From an uncultured Aquimarina sp. (GTDB taxonomy: Bacteria > Bacteroidota > Bacteroidia > Flavobacteriales > Flavobacteriaceae), in contig CANMLS010000009.1 of assembly GCA_947498785.1 (NCBI GenBank), forward strand, positions 84,966-148,965: a DNA stretch of 64,000 bases. The letters are read 5' to 3'. A program made the translations under genes and the position numbers. The first letter of the stretch is position 1, and the number at the start of each line of letters is the position of its first letter. Below the pieces are notes generated by a model. It saw only the letters and a list, made by a program, of their open reading frames with translations. It did no database searches and was not told the DNA's origin. Below, in pieces: positions 37,071-46,514 of the stretch.

Positions 37071-38480
37071 ATGAACCAAAATGTAAATTACGAAATGAAC
37101 GAAGTATCAGATATCATATTATTTTTCGGTAGATTTCACCCTTTAGTAGTACACTTACCTATTGGATTCCTTTTTTTTGCTTTTATTCTGGAGGTTTTTG
37201 CCCGTTGGAAGAAAAATGATACCGTTACCGCTGCTGTACCGTTAGCATTATTGTTAGGAGCAAGTAGTGCTTTGGTAGCGTGTGTGTTAGGGTATATGTT
37301 ATCACTAAGTGGTGATTATGAAGAAGGAGCTTTGGATACTCATTTTTGGTTTGGCGTAATCACAACAGTAATCGCTTTTTTAGCATGGTTGATTAGTGTA
37401 GGAAGACTAAAGATAAAAGTTTTAAAACAAGGGAAACCATATATGGCTACTCTTACATTGATTGTGATTTTATTAAGTGTTACGGGACACTATGGAGGTA
37501 ATCTAACACATGGATCTGATTATTTAACGGCATACATGCCTTTTGGTAAAGAAAAGAAAGGAGATTTGGTAGCAGTAACTTCTATAGAAGAAGCTGTTGT
37601 TTTTGATCATTTGGTAAATCCAATTTTGCAGAATAAATGCACTAGTTGTCATAATGAATCAAAGAAAAAAGGACAATTATCATTTGCTAGTGAAGAAGCG
37701 ATATTAAAAGGAGGAAAGACTGGTGTAACATTTATTGCAGGAGATGCTTCAAAGTCTGAAATAATACGTAGAGTACTACTAGATGCTCATGATAAAGAAT
37801 TTATGCCTCCCGAAGGTAAAACTCCTTTGACAAAAGAAGAAATTGCTATTATTGAGCATTGGATTGAAGTAGCTCAAGGTGATTTTGAAACTAAATTTGG
37901 AGCTATAGAATCTAATGAAGAGATAAAAGAAAACGCAGCTATAATGTTAGGATTGGATGCTAATTCTAAAGCTAGTTCGGCTTTGGCTAATGTCCCTGCA
38001 CCGGCAGAAAAGGATGTCAAAGCTTTAATAGACGCAGGTTTTAAAGTGAGAGAACTGGTCGCAGAATCAAATTTGTTTGATGTGATTCTACCAACAGGTA
38101 AAATCAAAAAAGAAAATTCAGAAGAACTATCATCTAAATTGGCTTTGCTTCAACCTCTAAAAAATAATATAGTGTGGCTTTCTATTGGAGGGAATCATAT
38201 TACAGATAATGAGTTAAAAGTATTTAATGGATTTGAGAATTTGCAATTATTGAAATTAGAGCGAAATCCTATCACAGATGAAGGAATATCATCTTTTCCA
38301 GAATTAAAAAATTTAACATCCCTAAATCTTTTCGGTACAAAAATCACGAAGTTTTCATTAACACAATTAGATAAATTTCCGAAGTTAAAAAAAATACACG
38401 TTTGGAACACAAACATCACAAGGGAAGATGTAATCGCATATAAGGCAGCCCAAGATTCTGACATAGAAGTGAATTTATAA
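37071..38480 (+). CDS. Membrane protein: DUF2231, cytochrome c motif, leucine-rich repeats
   Basis: A 469-residue protein. Residues 15-155 form a DUF2231-like membrane domain with about four helices, opening FFGRFHPLVVHLPIGFLFFAF with histidines that could bind haem b. A cytochrome c domain with CTSCH near residue 190 follows (HLVNPILQNKC and FMPPEGKTPLTKEEIAIIEHWIE). The C-terminal 130 residues are leucine-rich repeats (LQLLKLERNPITDEGISSF, NLTSLNLFGTKI). This layout would let electrons from a periplasmic substrate reach the inner membrane. It closes the cassette, 33 bases after the propeller gene. Confidence 0.9.
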   Translation: MNQNVNYEMNEVSDIILFFGRFHPLVVHLPIGFLFFAFILEVFARWKKNDTVTAAVPLALLLGASSALVACVLGYMLSLSGDYEEGALDTHFWFGVITTVIAFLAWLISVGRLKIKVLKQGKPYMATLTLIVILLSVTGHYGGNLTHGSDYLTAYMPFGKEKKGDLVAVTSIEEAVVFDHLVNPILQNKCTSCHNESKKKGQLSFASEEAILKGGKTGVTFIAGDASKSEIIRRVLLDAHDKEFMPPEGKTPLTKEEIAIIEHWIEVAQGDFETKFGAIESNEEIKENAAIMLGLDANSKASSALANVPAPAEKDVKALIDAGFKVRELVAESNLFDVILPTGKIKKENSEELSSKLALLQPLKNNIVWLSIGGNHITDNELKVFNGFENLQLLKLERNPITDEGISSFPELKNLTSLNLFGTKITKFSLTQLDKFPKLKKIHVWNTNITREDVIAYKAAQDSDIEVNL

Positions 38481-38683
38481 TGGAAACATAAAACCAGTTT
38501 TTTTAGAAGAACTAAAAGCCTGATTATGGATTACGTATTTACGAAAACATTTCTAAAATTTTAAGTGAAAAAAATCTAAATGTTTGAAATTTACTGGATA
38601 TAGCATGTTTCTTGTGTTATTTATTATAAAATTAAGTTTTTGAAATTGCATCTAAGGATTACTAAATAATTAAAGTAAGGTTT

Positions 38684-41116
38684 ATGAATTTTTATATAAA
38701 AATGTTGAGTTACTCCTTTGTAATTTCGCTGTTTATAAGTTGTCAGGATAAACAAAGTAGTATAGCAAAAACTATAAAAATTAATGACAATTGGAAATTT
38801 ATTCAAGAAGATGTCCCAAAGGCAAAAGAAATTCATTTTGATGATTCCAATTGGAAGACGGTAAGCTTACCTCATGATTGGAGCATATCAAAACCTTTTT
38901 CTAAAGAAAACCCTTCATTTTCTCGTGGTGCATGGCTTCCTGCTGGAATTTCATATTATAGAAAGAAAATAGATTTATCAGGAATAGAAAATAATCAAAA
39001 AGTATTTATTCATTTTGAAGGTGCTTATCGTAATGCAGAAGTATGGTTTAATAATCATTATTTAGGAAAACGTCCTTTTGGATATGCAGCATTTGAGTAT
39101 GAATTGACATCATTTATTTCTAGTGAAAATAAAAATATAATCACGGTCAAATTGGATAACTCAGAGCAACCAGGGTCACGTTGGTATTCGGGTAATGGAA
39201 TTTATCGTGATGTATATTTAATTACTAAAAATGAAGTGTATATACCTACCTGGGGAACTTATGTGACTACACCAGAAGTAAATTCAAATAGTGCTATAAT
39301 CAACGTTGAAACATCAATAAAAAATACAAAAGTAGTAGATGAAAAAGTAATACTTAAAATTTCAGTTATTGATGATGAAGGATTAGAAGTAATTACTGAA
39401 CAGAAAGAAGTTGCACTAAAGCAAGAGAGTGAGCAAAAAGAAAAGATTCAGTTAATATTAAATACTCCAAAATTATGGGATATCGATTCACCAAATTTAT
39501 ACATTGTTAAGGTTGAATTATTAGAAGGTGATATAATTATAGATACCAAAACAGTAAAAACGGGTATTCGTAGTATGACATATACTGTTGATAAAGGTTT
39601 TGTACTTAATGACAAACCATTAAAAGTAAAAGGAGTGTGTTTACATCATGGTGCTGGTTCTTTGGGAGCAGCGGCACGTAAAACCAGTTATGAACGTCAA
39701 ATTAGAATACTAAAAGAGATGGGAGCTAATGCTGTTCGTACTGCTCATAATCCTTTTGATACAGAATTTTTAGAGGTTTGTGATGAAATGGGAATGCTAG
39801 TGATGAACGAAGCTTTTGATGAATGGGAGGTAGTAAAAGAGCCACAAACGTATAGAGAAAAGGGAAATAAAGTTAGAATACCAGTTACTTATTATGCACA
39901 TCTGTTTAAAGAATATAGCGATAAAGACTTGACTGATTTTGTATTACGTGATCGCAATCATCCAAGTATTTTTATGTGGAGTATTGGTAATGAAATTGAT
40001 CAGATGCGTGATGAGTCTGGAGTTGCAATAGCAAAGCGATTATCAAATATTATTCATGAATATGACTACCGTCCTGTAACTTGTGGTGTAAATGGTTATG
40101 GATGGGGAAAATGGCCTCATGAGCCTGCTGTTGCCCAAATAGATGTACCAGGGTATAATTATGCAAAAGGTGAAAATTATGATAAAGAACACGATGATTT
40201 TCCAAATCGAAAAATGATTGTAACAGAACATGCTTCTGCACAAATGATAGCCAATAGAGGAGAATACTATCCTTTTAAAAATAAAGATCAGGCATTACAA
40301 TTAGATTTACCCATAGCACATCCAGATACTGAGAAATTCTTAAAGAATAGAAACTTTTATAAAAGAGGAATGCAAGCTTGGCAAGATGTGAAAAATAGAC
40401 CTTTCATTATGGGAGCTTTTATTTGGACAGGATGGGATTATTTAGGAGAAACGATTCCTTACGCTTGGCCAGCACGTTCTTCCAGTTTTGGGGTGATTGA
40501 TTTAGCAGGTTTTCCAAAAGATGGGTATTATTACTATCAATCAGAATGGTTAGATAAACCTGTTATACATATTTTTCCACATTGGAATTGGAAAGGTCAT
40601 GAAGGAGAAAAAATAAATCTAAATGTGTTTTCGAATGCTAAAGAAGTGGAACTTTTTGTGAATGGTGTTTCTAAAGGGAAGAAGGTAAATAATACAGGTA
40701 ATTCAGATATTCTTGATTGGGAAGTGCTTTATCAACCAGGTACGGTAAAGGCAATAGGGTATAATAACAATAAAAAGATAGTTGAAGAAGAAATTAAAAC
40801 TAAAGGTGCTACTAATGGTTTAAAACTAGAGGTAACAGATAGTAGTGAGATTACTTATATAGAAGTAACTGCATTAGATGTAAATGGTAGTTTTGTGCCA
40901 ACTGCAGATGATTTGATCAATTTTGAAGTTGAAAATGCAAAAATTATTGGAGTAGGTAATGGAAATAATAGAAGTTTGGAACCTTTTGTAGCAAATTATA
41001 GAAAATTATATAATGGTAAATGTGTTGTTATACTTCAAAAAGAGGATAATAGTTCCAAAGCAATTTTAAAGGCTATACTTTCTGAAATAAAAACAACACA
41101 AAACATAATTTTTTGA
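38684..41116 (+). CDS. Glycoside hydrolase family 2 lipoprotein (beta-galactosidase type)
   Basis: An 810-residue exported lipoprotein (signal SFVISLFISCQD) with the GH2 order: sugar-binding jelly roll (NDNWKFIQEDVPKAKE to ITVKLDN), immunoglobulin-like domain, TIM barrel (from about 305) and C-terminal beta domains of the DUF4982 type. The catalytic acid/base is Glu in MWSIGNEID near residue 436; the nucleophile is Glu in MIVTEHASA near residue 514. Members remove beta-D-galactose, glucuronate or mannose; with sulfatases and an L-galactose operon close by, beta-D-galactosidase on an algal galactan is the best guess. The SGNH gene starts 2 bases after its stop. Confidence 0.92.
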   Translation: MNFYIKMLSYSFVISLFISCQDKQSSIAKTIKINDNWKFIQEDVPKAKEIHFDDSNWKTVSLPHDWSISKPFSKENPSFSRGAWLPAGISYYRKKIDLSGIENNQKVFIHFEGAYRNAEVWFNNHYLGKRPFGYAAFEYELTSFISSENKNIITVKLDNSEQPGSRWYSGNGIYRDVYLITKNEVYIPTWGTYVTTPEVNSNSAIINVETSIKNTKVVDEKVILKISVIDDEGLEVITEQKEVALKQESEQKEKIQLILNTPKLWDIDSPNLYIVKVELLEGDIIIDTKTVKTGIRSMTYTVDKGFVLNDKPLKVKGVCLHHGAGSLGAAARKTSYERQIRILKEMGANAVRTAHNPFDTEFLEVCDEMGMLVMNEAFDEWEVVKEPQTYREKGNKVRIPVTYYAHLFKEYSDKDLTDFVLRDRNHPSIFMWSIGNEIDQMRDESGVAIAKRLSNIIHEYDYRPVTCGVNGYGWGKWPHEPAVAQIDVPGYNYAKGENYDKEHDDFPNRKMIVTEHASAQMIANRGEYYPFKNKDQALQLDLPIAHPDTEKFLKNRNFYKRGMQAWQDVKNRPFIMGAFIWTGWDYLGETIPYAWPARSSSFGVIDLAGFPKDGYYYYQSEWLDKPVIHIFPHWNWKGHEGEKINLNVFSNAKEVELFVNGVSKGKKVNNTGNSDILDWEVLYQPGTVKAIGYNNNKKIVEEEIKTKGATNGLKLEVTDSSEITYIEVTALDVNGSFVPTADDLINFEVENAKIIGVGNGNNRSLEPFVANYRKLYNGKCVVILQKEDNSSKAILKAILSEIKTTQNIIF

Positions 41117-41118
41117 TA

Positions 41119-41869
41119 ATGAGAAATGGTACCATAAAAATAAGTATAATAGGTCTGGGAATCCTAATGGCTAGTTGTGGGAAAAAGGAAGATTCAATTG
41201 TAAAAAACAAAGCAGTAATTGCTTGTATTGGAGATAGTGTTACCTATGGGGGAGGACATGGATATGTAGAATATCTACAAAAATATATGAATGATAGTGT
41301 GCCAGAAAAAAAGGTAACATTTTTAAACTGGGGGAAGAATAGTGAAACTATAACACATCTTACAGAAACTGGACATTCAGGGACAAGACCATTTTTGTTT
41401 GACAGATTAGATAGTTTATTAACATTATTACCAAAACCAGACATAGTAACTTTTTGTTATGGAATGAATTGTGGAATTTATGGACCTCCTTCGGAAGAGC
41501 TTTTTATGAACTATAAAAATAGATTAATATTATTTTTGGATACCATGAAACAGTATGGAATAGACGTAATACTAATGACACCCCCACCATTGGCTTTGGA
41601 TGTGGCAAATGCACATGGAAGAATAACATTATCCGAAGAAGATGTGTATAGTTGGAAAAATCCATATGAACGATATGATGAGGAAGTAATAAAGGAGTTT
41701 AAAGAAATTGTTTTAGAAATCGATCATCCTGCCGTAATATAAAAAATAGATATCCATCCATACTCCATTACTACAGCAGGCGGATAAAGCTTATGATAAG
41801 GACCCCATTCATCCTAATACTAATGGTTATCATATCATAGCGGATACGATATTCAATTTTTTATTATAA
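41119..41869 (+). pseudogene. SGNH/GDSL lipoprotein hydrolase broken by a stop and a frameshift
   Basis: The frame begins MRNGTIKISIIGLGILMASCG (lipoprotein signal), carries the catalytic block IACIGDSVTYGGG, NWGKNSETI and YGMNCGIYGPPS, and stops at 41740-41742 after HPAVI. The missing C-terminus is present in another frame from about 41759 to 41869: TPLLQQADKAYDKDPIHPN then TNGYHIIADTIF. That part holds the D-x-x-H dyad (DPIH) needed for catalysis. Between them are an in-frame TAA and a 4-base tandem duplication (CCAT CCAT at 41754-41761) that explains the shift. Family enzymes are sugar esterases or similar; this copy should lack activity. It was coupled to the GH2 gene. Confidence 0.85.
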
Positions 41870-41975
41870 ATTGAAATATAATTTCTGACCATTTGTGATA
41901 CACTATAAATCAACATTTTTAGACCATTATCATTGAATTCATAATCTTTGTCATAGATATTTACAGCTCTACATT

Positions 41976-43658
41976 ATGCAAAAAAACAATTATTTTTATA
42001 TAGTCATATCATTTTTGATAATTACTCTAGCTTCTTGTAAAAAAGAAACTAAAATAACCTCTACATCCCAAAAACCAAATATAATTTACATTATGGCAGA
42101 TGATCATACTTCTCAGGCTTTTGGGGTTTATGGAAGTCGATTAGCTAGCCTTAATCCAACTCCGACATTAGATAAATTAGCTAATCAAGGGATGATTTTT
42201 GATAATTGTTTTGTTAATAATGCCATCTGTGTTCCTAGTCGAGCAGCTATTATATCAGGACAACGGGCACAAACTAATGGAGTAATAGATCTTGAGGGAA
42301 TATTACCTCCAGAAAAGCAGTATTTGCCTAAGGAAATGAAAAAATTAGGATACCAAACAGCAATTGTTGGTAAATGGCATTTGCATGAAGAACCTGCTGC
42401 ATTTGATTATTATAAAGTACTACCATCTCAAGGTAAGTATTTTAATCCAGATTTTAGAATAAGAAGGGATCAACCATGGCCACAGAATGTAGTTAAAACT
42501 AAAGGGCACTCTTCTGATGTGATTACTGATATAACATTAGATTGGTTGAAAAATAGAAGAGATCCCAATACTCCATTTTTCTTAATGCATCATTTTAAAG
42601 CACCACATGATGATTTTGAAAATGCTCCTAGATATGACGAATATCTGAAAGATACTTTTATCCCAGAACCAGCAAGTTTATATGATAATGATAATAATGG
42701 ATCGATAGCAACAAGAGGTAAGAATGATTCGCTAACGCGTATTATAGGCTCATCAGTTTCACGACGAAATGTGATCAGAAATCAAGCGATGAATATTTAT
42801 CCAGGAACTGATGTATACAAGAAATATGGAAATGCACAAGAAGTCCTAGTTAATAAACACCAAAAATTTAATAATACTACAGAAGAAAAAGAATATACGA
42901 GTAGTGTATACCAAGATTACCTTAAAAAATATCTACGCTGTGTGAAAGGAGTAGATGATAATGTAAAACGTCTTATAGATTATTTAGAATCAGAAGGGTT
43001 GTTAGATAATACAATTATTGTGTATACAGGAGATCAGGGATTTATGTTAGGAGAGCATGATTATATAGATAAGCGATGGATGTATGAAGAATCATTGCGA
43101 ATGCCTTTTTTTATACGATACCCTAAATCAATTAAAAAAGGTACTCGAACAGATGCGATTATCAATAATACAGATTTTGCACCTACACTTATAGAATTGG
43201 CAGGAGGAGATAGTCCAGATTATATGCAAGGAAAAAGCTTTAAAACTATTTTAGAAACTGGAAAAGAACCAGAGGATTGGCAAAAGGCTACGTATTATAG
43301 GTATTGGATGCATATGGCGCATCGTCATGCTAATCCTGCTCATTTTGGTATTAGAACCAAAACACATAAATTGATTTTTTATTATGGTAAATATTGGGTA
43401 GATACTGATGATCCAAGTACAGAATGGAATAAAGAGAGTTGGGGTAATGACTTTACTCGACATACCCCTGTGGCATGGGAATTTTATGATCTAAAAAAAG
43501 ATCCTAAAGAAATGAATAATGCATATGGAGACCCTCAATATAAGTCTATAATTGCTGATTTAAAAAGCCAACTTATTACAATGAGAAAAGAGTTGAATGA
43601 AACAGATGCTAGTTATCCCCATATCCAAAAAGTAATTGAACAGCATTGGAATGATTAA
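41976..43658 (+). CDS. Lipoprotein sulfatase (family S1, formylglycine type)
   Basis: A 560-residue sulfatase with signal VISFLIITLASCKK (lipobox Cys). Metal ligands are in IYIMADDHTSQ near residues 39-49, the catalytic Cys85 lies in CVPSR, and GKWHLHEE, FKAPHDDF, YTGDQGFMLGEHDYIDKRWMYEE and the C-terminal sub-domain are all present. Residues 225-300 form an insertion (NNGSIATRGKNDS and following) that may shape the substrate pocket. The sequence differs clearly from the sulfatase at 25.9 kb, so a different sulfate position or sugar is likely. It lies downstream of the GH2/SGNH pair on the same strand. Confidence 0.93.
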   Translation: MQKNNYFYIVISFLIITLASCKKETKITSTSQKPNIIYIMADDHTSQAFGVYGSRLASLNPTPTLDKLANQGMIFDNCFVNNAICVPSRAAIISGQRAQTNGVIDLEGILPPEKQYLPKEMKKLGYQTAIVGKWHLHEEPAAFDYYKVLPSQGKYFNPDFRIRRDQPWPQNVVKTKGHSSDVITDITLDWLKNRRDPNTPFFLMHHFKAPHDDFENAPRYDEYLKDTFIPEPASLYDNDNNGSIATRGKNDSLTRIIGSSVSRRNVIRNQAMNIYPGTDVYKKYGNAQEVLVNKHQKFNNTTEEKEYTSSVYQDYLKKYLRCVKGVDDNVKRLIDYLESEGLLDNTIIVYTGDQGFMLGEHDYIDKRWMYEESLRMPFFIRYPKSIKKGTRTDAIINNTDFAPTLIELAGGDSPDYMQGKSFKTILETGKEPEDWQKATYYRYWMHMAHRHANPAHFGIRTKTHKLIFYYGKYWVDTDDPSTEWNKESWGNDFTRHTPVAWEFYDLKKDPKEMNNAYGDPQYKSIIADLKSQLITMRKELNETDASYPHIQKVIEQHWND

Positions 43659-43867
43659 TAATTTACAACACTTAATACAGATAATCTCATTAGATTCTTA
43701 TTTTGTGTAAACTACTTCGTTAAAAAAGGGGGTTATAAAGCTCTATTATAGAAAGTAAAAAGGAAATTTATTATAGTTTTTTAAAATGAAATAATAAATA
43801 GTGTAAGACTTATGCTAAAATTAATAAGCAAAAGTCTGTTTGTTTTTTATTGTTGAAGTGTAAAAAC

Positions 43868-43901
43868 AAAACAGGGACAATGCATATATTGTCCCTGTTT
43901 T
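43868..43901. terminator. Bidirectional terminator between sulfatase and L-galactose operon
   Basis: A 13-bp stem AAAACAGGGACAA / TTGTCCCTGTTTT surrounds an 8-base loop and is flanked by T-rich sequence on both strands. It lies between the convergent sulfatase gene and the last gene of the minus-strand operon. Confidence 0.92.
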
Positions 43902-43918
43902 CTATTTTATTAGTTTTT

Positions 43919-44260
43919 TTATAATTTAAAAACCTGCTCCATCATAATCCACTTTTCTCCATCTTTTGCCCATGGTAATCCTTGCTGATATTTCCACATC
44001 AATTGCTCCCATTCTTGTACTTTAGGATTATTAGCATCCATCTCTGCTTTTTTTACAGGATCAAATGTTTCATCGACTTCCATAATCATAAACATACGAT
44101 TGCCAGTAAGATAGATTTGCATGTCTACAATTCCAGCATCTTTAATGCTTTTAGTAATTTCTGGCCATGCATTACCTTCTGCATGATAATTTTTATATTC
44201 TGCAATAAGTTTAGGATCATCTTTGAGATCACAAGACAAACAAAATCTTTGTGTTTTCAT
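43919..44260 (-). CDS. L-rhamnose mutarotase family protein (DUF718)
   Basis: A 113-residue protein of the RhaM/DUF718 family, which interconverts alpha and beta anomers of L-sugars. Features include RFCLSCDLKDDPKLIAEYKNYH near the start, LTGNRMFMIMEV and the C-terminal WEQLMWKYQQGLPWAKDGEKW. It is not of the FucU fold normally paired with L-fucose. In the Campylobacter jejuni fucose locus a mutarotase of this type is also used, so anomer exchange of L-fucose or L-galactose is probable. Its ATG directly follows the TAA of the fucP-like gene, and a strong terminator follows: it is the last gene of the operon. Confidence 0.88.
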   Translation of the reverse strand: MKTQRFCLSCDLKDDPKLIAEYKNYHAEGNAWPEITKSIKDAGIVDMQIYLTGNRMFMIMEVDETFDPVKKAEMDANNPKVQEWEQLMWKYQQGLPWAKDGEKWIMMEQVFKL

Positions 44261-45589
44261 TTAATCGTTTTTTTGAATTTTAGAAACAAAAAGACCATAT
44301 AAGCCTACCACCACCACACATAATAACGGGACTATAAATGAAAATTTTACTTCTGGTACCCCAGCAATTATAGTATCATCCAATTTGTCTCCACCTATAT
44401 CAATGATTGAGGCTTGAATTAAAGGAAAAATAGCTCCTCCTACAATAGCCATTACCAAAAATGCAGAACCTACTTTTGCCTCATCACCCATATCTTTTAA
44501 TGCTATACCATATATAGTAGGGAACATGATAGACATAAATAAGGAAATACAAACCAACGAGATTAAACCTGGTATACCAGGAATTAAAATAGCACCAGTA
44601 CAGCATATAATTGCCAATAATGCAAATAAGGATAATAATCTAGGCGCCTTTAATTTACTGAGCAAAGCTGTTCCTAAGAAACGACCTCCTAAAAATATTC
44701 CCATAGCAATCATATTCCAATACGTTGCATTGAGTTCTTCTCCCGAAGCCCTCCCTTGGTTGATATATTGCACATATTGAAAAATTGCTGTCCAACACAT
44801 AATCTGTGCACCAACATAAAACATTTGGGCAATTACACCAGGAAAGAAAGTTTTTTTGGAAAATATTTTCCTTACTGATTCCCAAAACCCTAAAGAGACG
44901 TGTTCTTGCACATTTGGTATTTTTGTTCTTAATATTATGATCAGAATAACAAGTACAACTACGCCAACACCCAGATAGGGATAACTAATAATACCAAGGT
45001 CTTCTGTTTTTATAGCAGCTTTGGTTACTTGATCTAATGCGGCATATGTTTTATCATCATAATTTGCAGATTGTATTTGTCCTAAGACTACAAATTGAGC
45101 TACCATCATCCCAGATAGTGAGCCTATAGGATTAAAGGATTGTGCAAGATTTAATCTTTGAGTTGCAGTTTCTTTAGCTCCCAAAGAAAGAATTAATGGA
45201 TTAGAAGTAGTTTCTAATAATGCTAATCCACAAGTAATGATGTATAAAGAGAATAAAAAGAAACCATAGCTTTCTAGTGAAGAGGCTGGATAAAACATAA
45301 AAGCTCCAGCTGCATAAAGTATTAACCCCAAGACAATTCCAGATTTATATCCTTTCCAACGTAAAAACAATGCCGCAGGAATAGCCATACAGCCATAACC
45401 AAAATAAAAAGCAAACTGAACTAAGTAGGCTTGGAACCAACTTAATTCGGGCATTACCTTTTTAAAAGCAGTTACCATTGGGTTGGTTACATCATTGGCA
45501 AAACCCCATAGTGCAAAAAGTGAAGTGATGATGATAAATGGAAAAATCAATTCTTTACGAACTACAGGAATTCTTTTCTTTATGTCCAT
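44261..45589 (-). CDS. fucP: L-fucose:H+ symporter FucP-type permease
   Basis: A 442-residue MFS protein with twelve membrane helices. The opening ITSLFALWGFANDVTNPMV, then QAYLVQFAFYFGYGCMAIPAALF and LALLETTSNPLILSLG, QRLNLAQSFNPIGS are strong FucP-family signatures. E. coli FucP carries L-fucose and also L-galactose and D-arabinose with protons, so it fits either main substrate of this operon. Zero bases separate it from the mutarotase gene; 113 bases lie between it and the upstream SDR gene. Confidence 0.93.
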   Translation of the reverse strand: MDIKKRIPVVRKELIFPFIIITSLFALWGFANDVTNPMVTAFKKVMPELSWFQAYLVQFAFYFGYGCMAIPAALFLRWKGYKSGIVLGLILYAAGAFMFYPASSLESYGFFLFSLYIITCGLALLETTSNPLILSLGAKETATQRLNLAQSFNPIGSLSGMMVAQFVVLGQIQSANYDDKTYAALDQVTKAAIKTEDLGIISYPYLGVGVVVLVILIIILRTKIPNVQEHVSLGFWESVRKIFSKKTFFPGVIAQMFYVGAQIMCWTAIFQYVQYINQGRASGEELNATYWNMIAMGIFLGGRFLGTALLSKLKAPRLLSLFALLAIICCTGAILIPGIPGLISLVCISLFMSIMFPTIYGIALKDMGDEAKVGSAFLVMAIVGGAIFPLIQASIIDIGGDKLDDTIIAGVPEVKFSFIVPLLCVVVVGLYGLFVSKIQKND

Positions 45590-45702
45590 GATTTCAGATT
45601 TAGTTATTCGATTATTTGTTTAGTATTTTATAATGAGATAATTGAACAATATGGAATCTAATTTTTTAAATATCTCAAGGTTTTAAAAATGTTAAAGATT
45701 AT

Positions 45703-46494
45703 TTATTCGGTTAAAAGAGACCTGTCAAGATGAACATAACCTCCATCAATGGTAATAAACTGTCCAGTAGTATGTGAAGACTTTTCTGAAATTGTGAATA
45801 GACAAGCATCTGCGATCTCTTCTGGGGTTGTCATACGATTACCTAATGGTATTTTTTTGACAATAGATTGTAGTTTTTCTGTTCCATTCTCTAAGGTTTT
45901 TATCCAGTTATCGTATGCAGGAGTCCAGCTTTCTGCAATAATGATAGCATTAGATCTAATATCGTCTTTAATCAAATCTACAGCCCATTCTCTTGTTAAT
46001 CCTAACACTCCTCCTTTGGAAGCTGCATATCCTGAAGTCCCTCCTTGACCGGTCAAAGCAACTTTAGATCCGATATTAAGGATATTTCCTTTTACTTTTT
46101 TGATATAAGGCAAAGAGAATTTGGTCATAGCAAAAAAGCTTACCATATTTAATTTTAGAGAATACATAAAATCATCAATAGAAGAATCTAACCCTGCACC
46201 ATCATTTACTCCAACATTATTAATTAAAGCATCAATACGGTCATATTTTTCTCCTATTTTCTTTACGGCGACTTCAATCTGATTGACATCAGAAAGATCC
46301 GTTTTTACAAACAAAGAATCAATCCCTTTTTCTTGTAACTCTTTTTCATATCCAAATCCACGATCATTACGACAAACAATCACAGGAATAGCTCCTTCAT
46401 TAGCCAAAGATTGCACAATCGTCTCTCCAATACTTCCTTTTATACCTGCAGCTCCGGTAACGACTACTACTTTGTCTTTTAATTTTAAATCCAT
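45703..46494 (-). CDS. SDR dehydrogenase, proposed L-fucose/L-galactose 1-dehydrogenase
   Basis: A 263-residue classical short-chain dehydrogenase. The nucleotide-binding motif is TGAAGIKGSIGE near residues 14-25, with NNVGVN near 91; the catalytic Ser lies in NIGSKVALTG and the Tyr-Lys pair in YAASKGG. The C-terminus GQFITIDGGYVHLDRSL is standard. Context (FucP, COG3618 lactonase, mutarotase) matches the FucX enzyme of C. jejuni, which oxidises L-fucose at C1 to the lactone. Here oxidation of L-galactose, L-fucose or both to the 1,5-lactone is inferred. It starts 20 bases after the lactonase stop. Confidence 0.85.
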   Translation of the reverse strand: MDLKLKDKVVVVTGAAGIKGSIGETIVQSLANEGAIPVIVCRNDRGFGYEKELQEKGIDSLFVKTDLSDVNQIEVAVKKIGEKYDRIDALINNVGVNDGAGLDSSIDDFMYSLKLNMVSFFAMTKFSLPYIKKVKGNILNIGSKVALTGQGGTSGYAASKGGVLGLTREWAVDLIKDDIRSNAIIIAESWTPAYDNWIKTLENGTEKLQSIVKKIPLGNRMTTPEEIADACLFTISEKSSHTTGQFITIDGGYVHLDRSLLTE

Positions 46495-46514
46495 ATTCTT
46501 TTTTTATGACGGGT

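Noticed and set aside
25537..43658. Complete Sus-type polysaccharide utilisation locus
   Set aside because: No SusC or SusD gene is present in the window, so only 'accessory glycan genes' is claimed.
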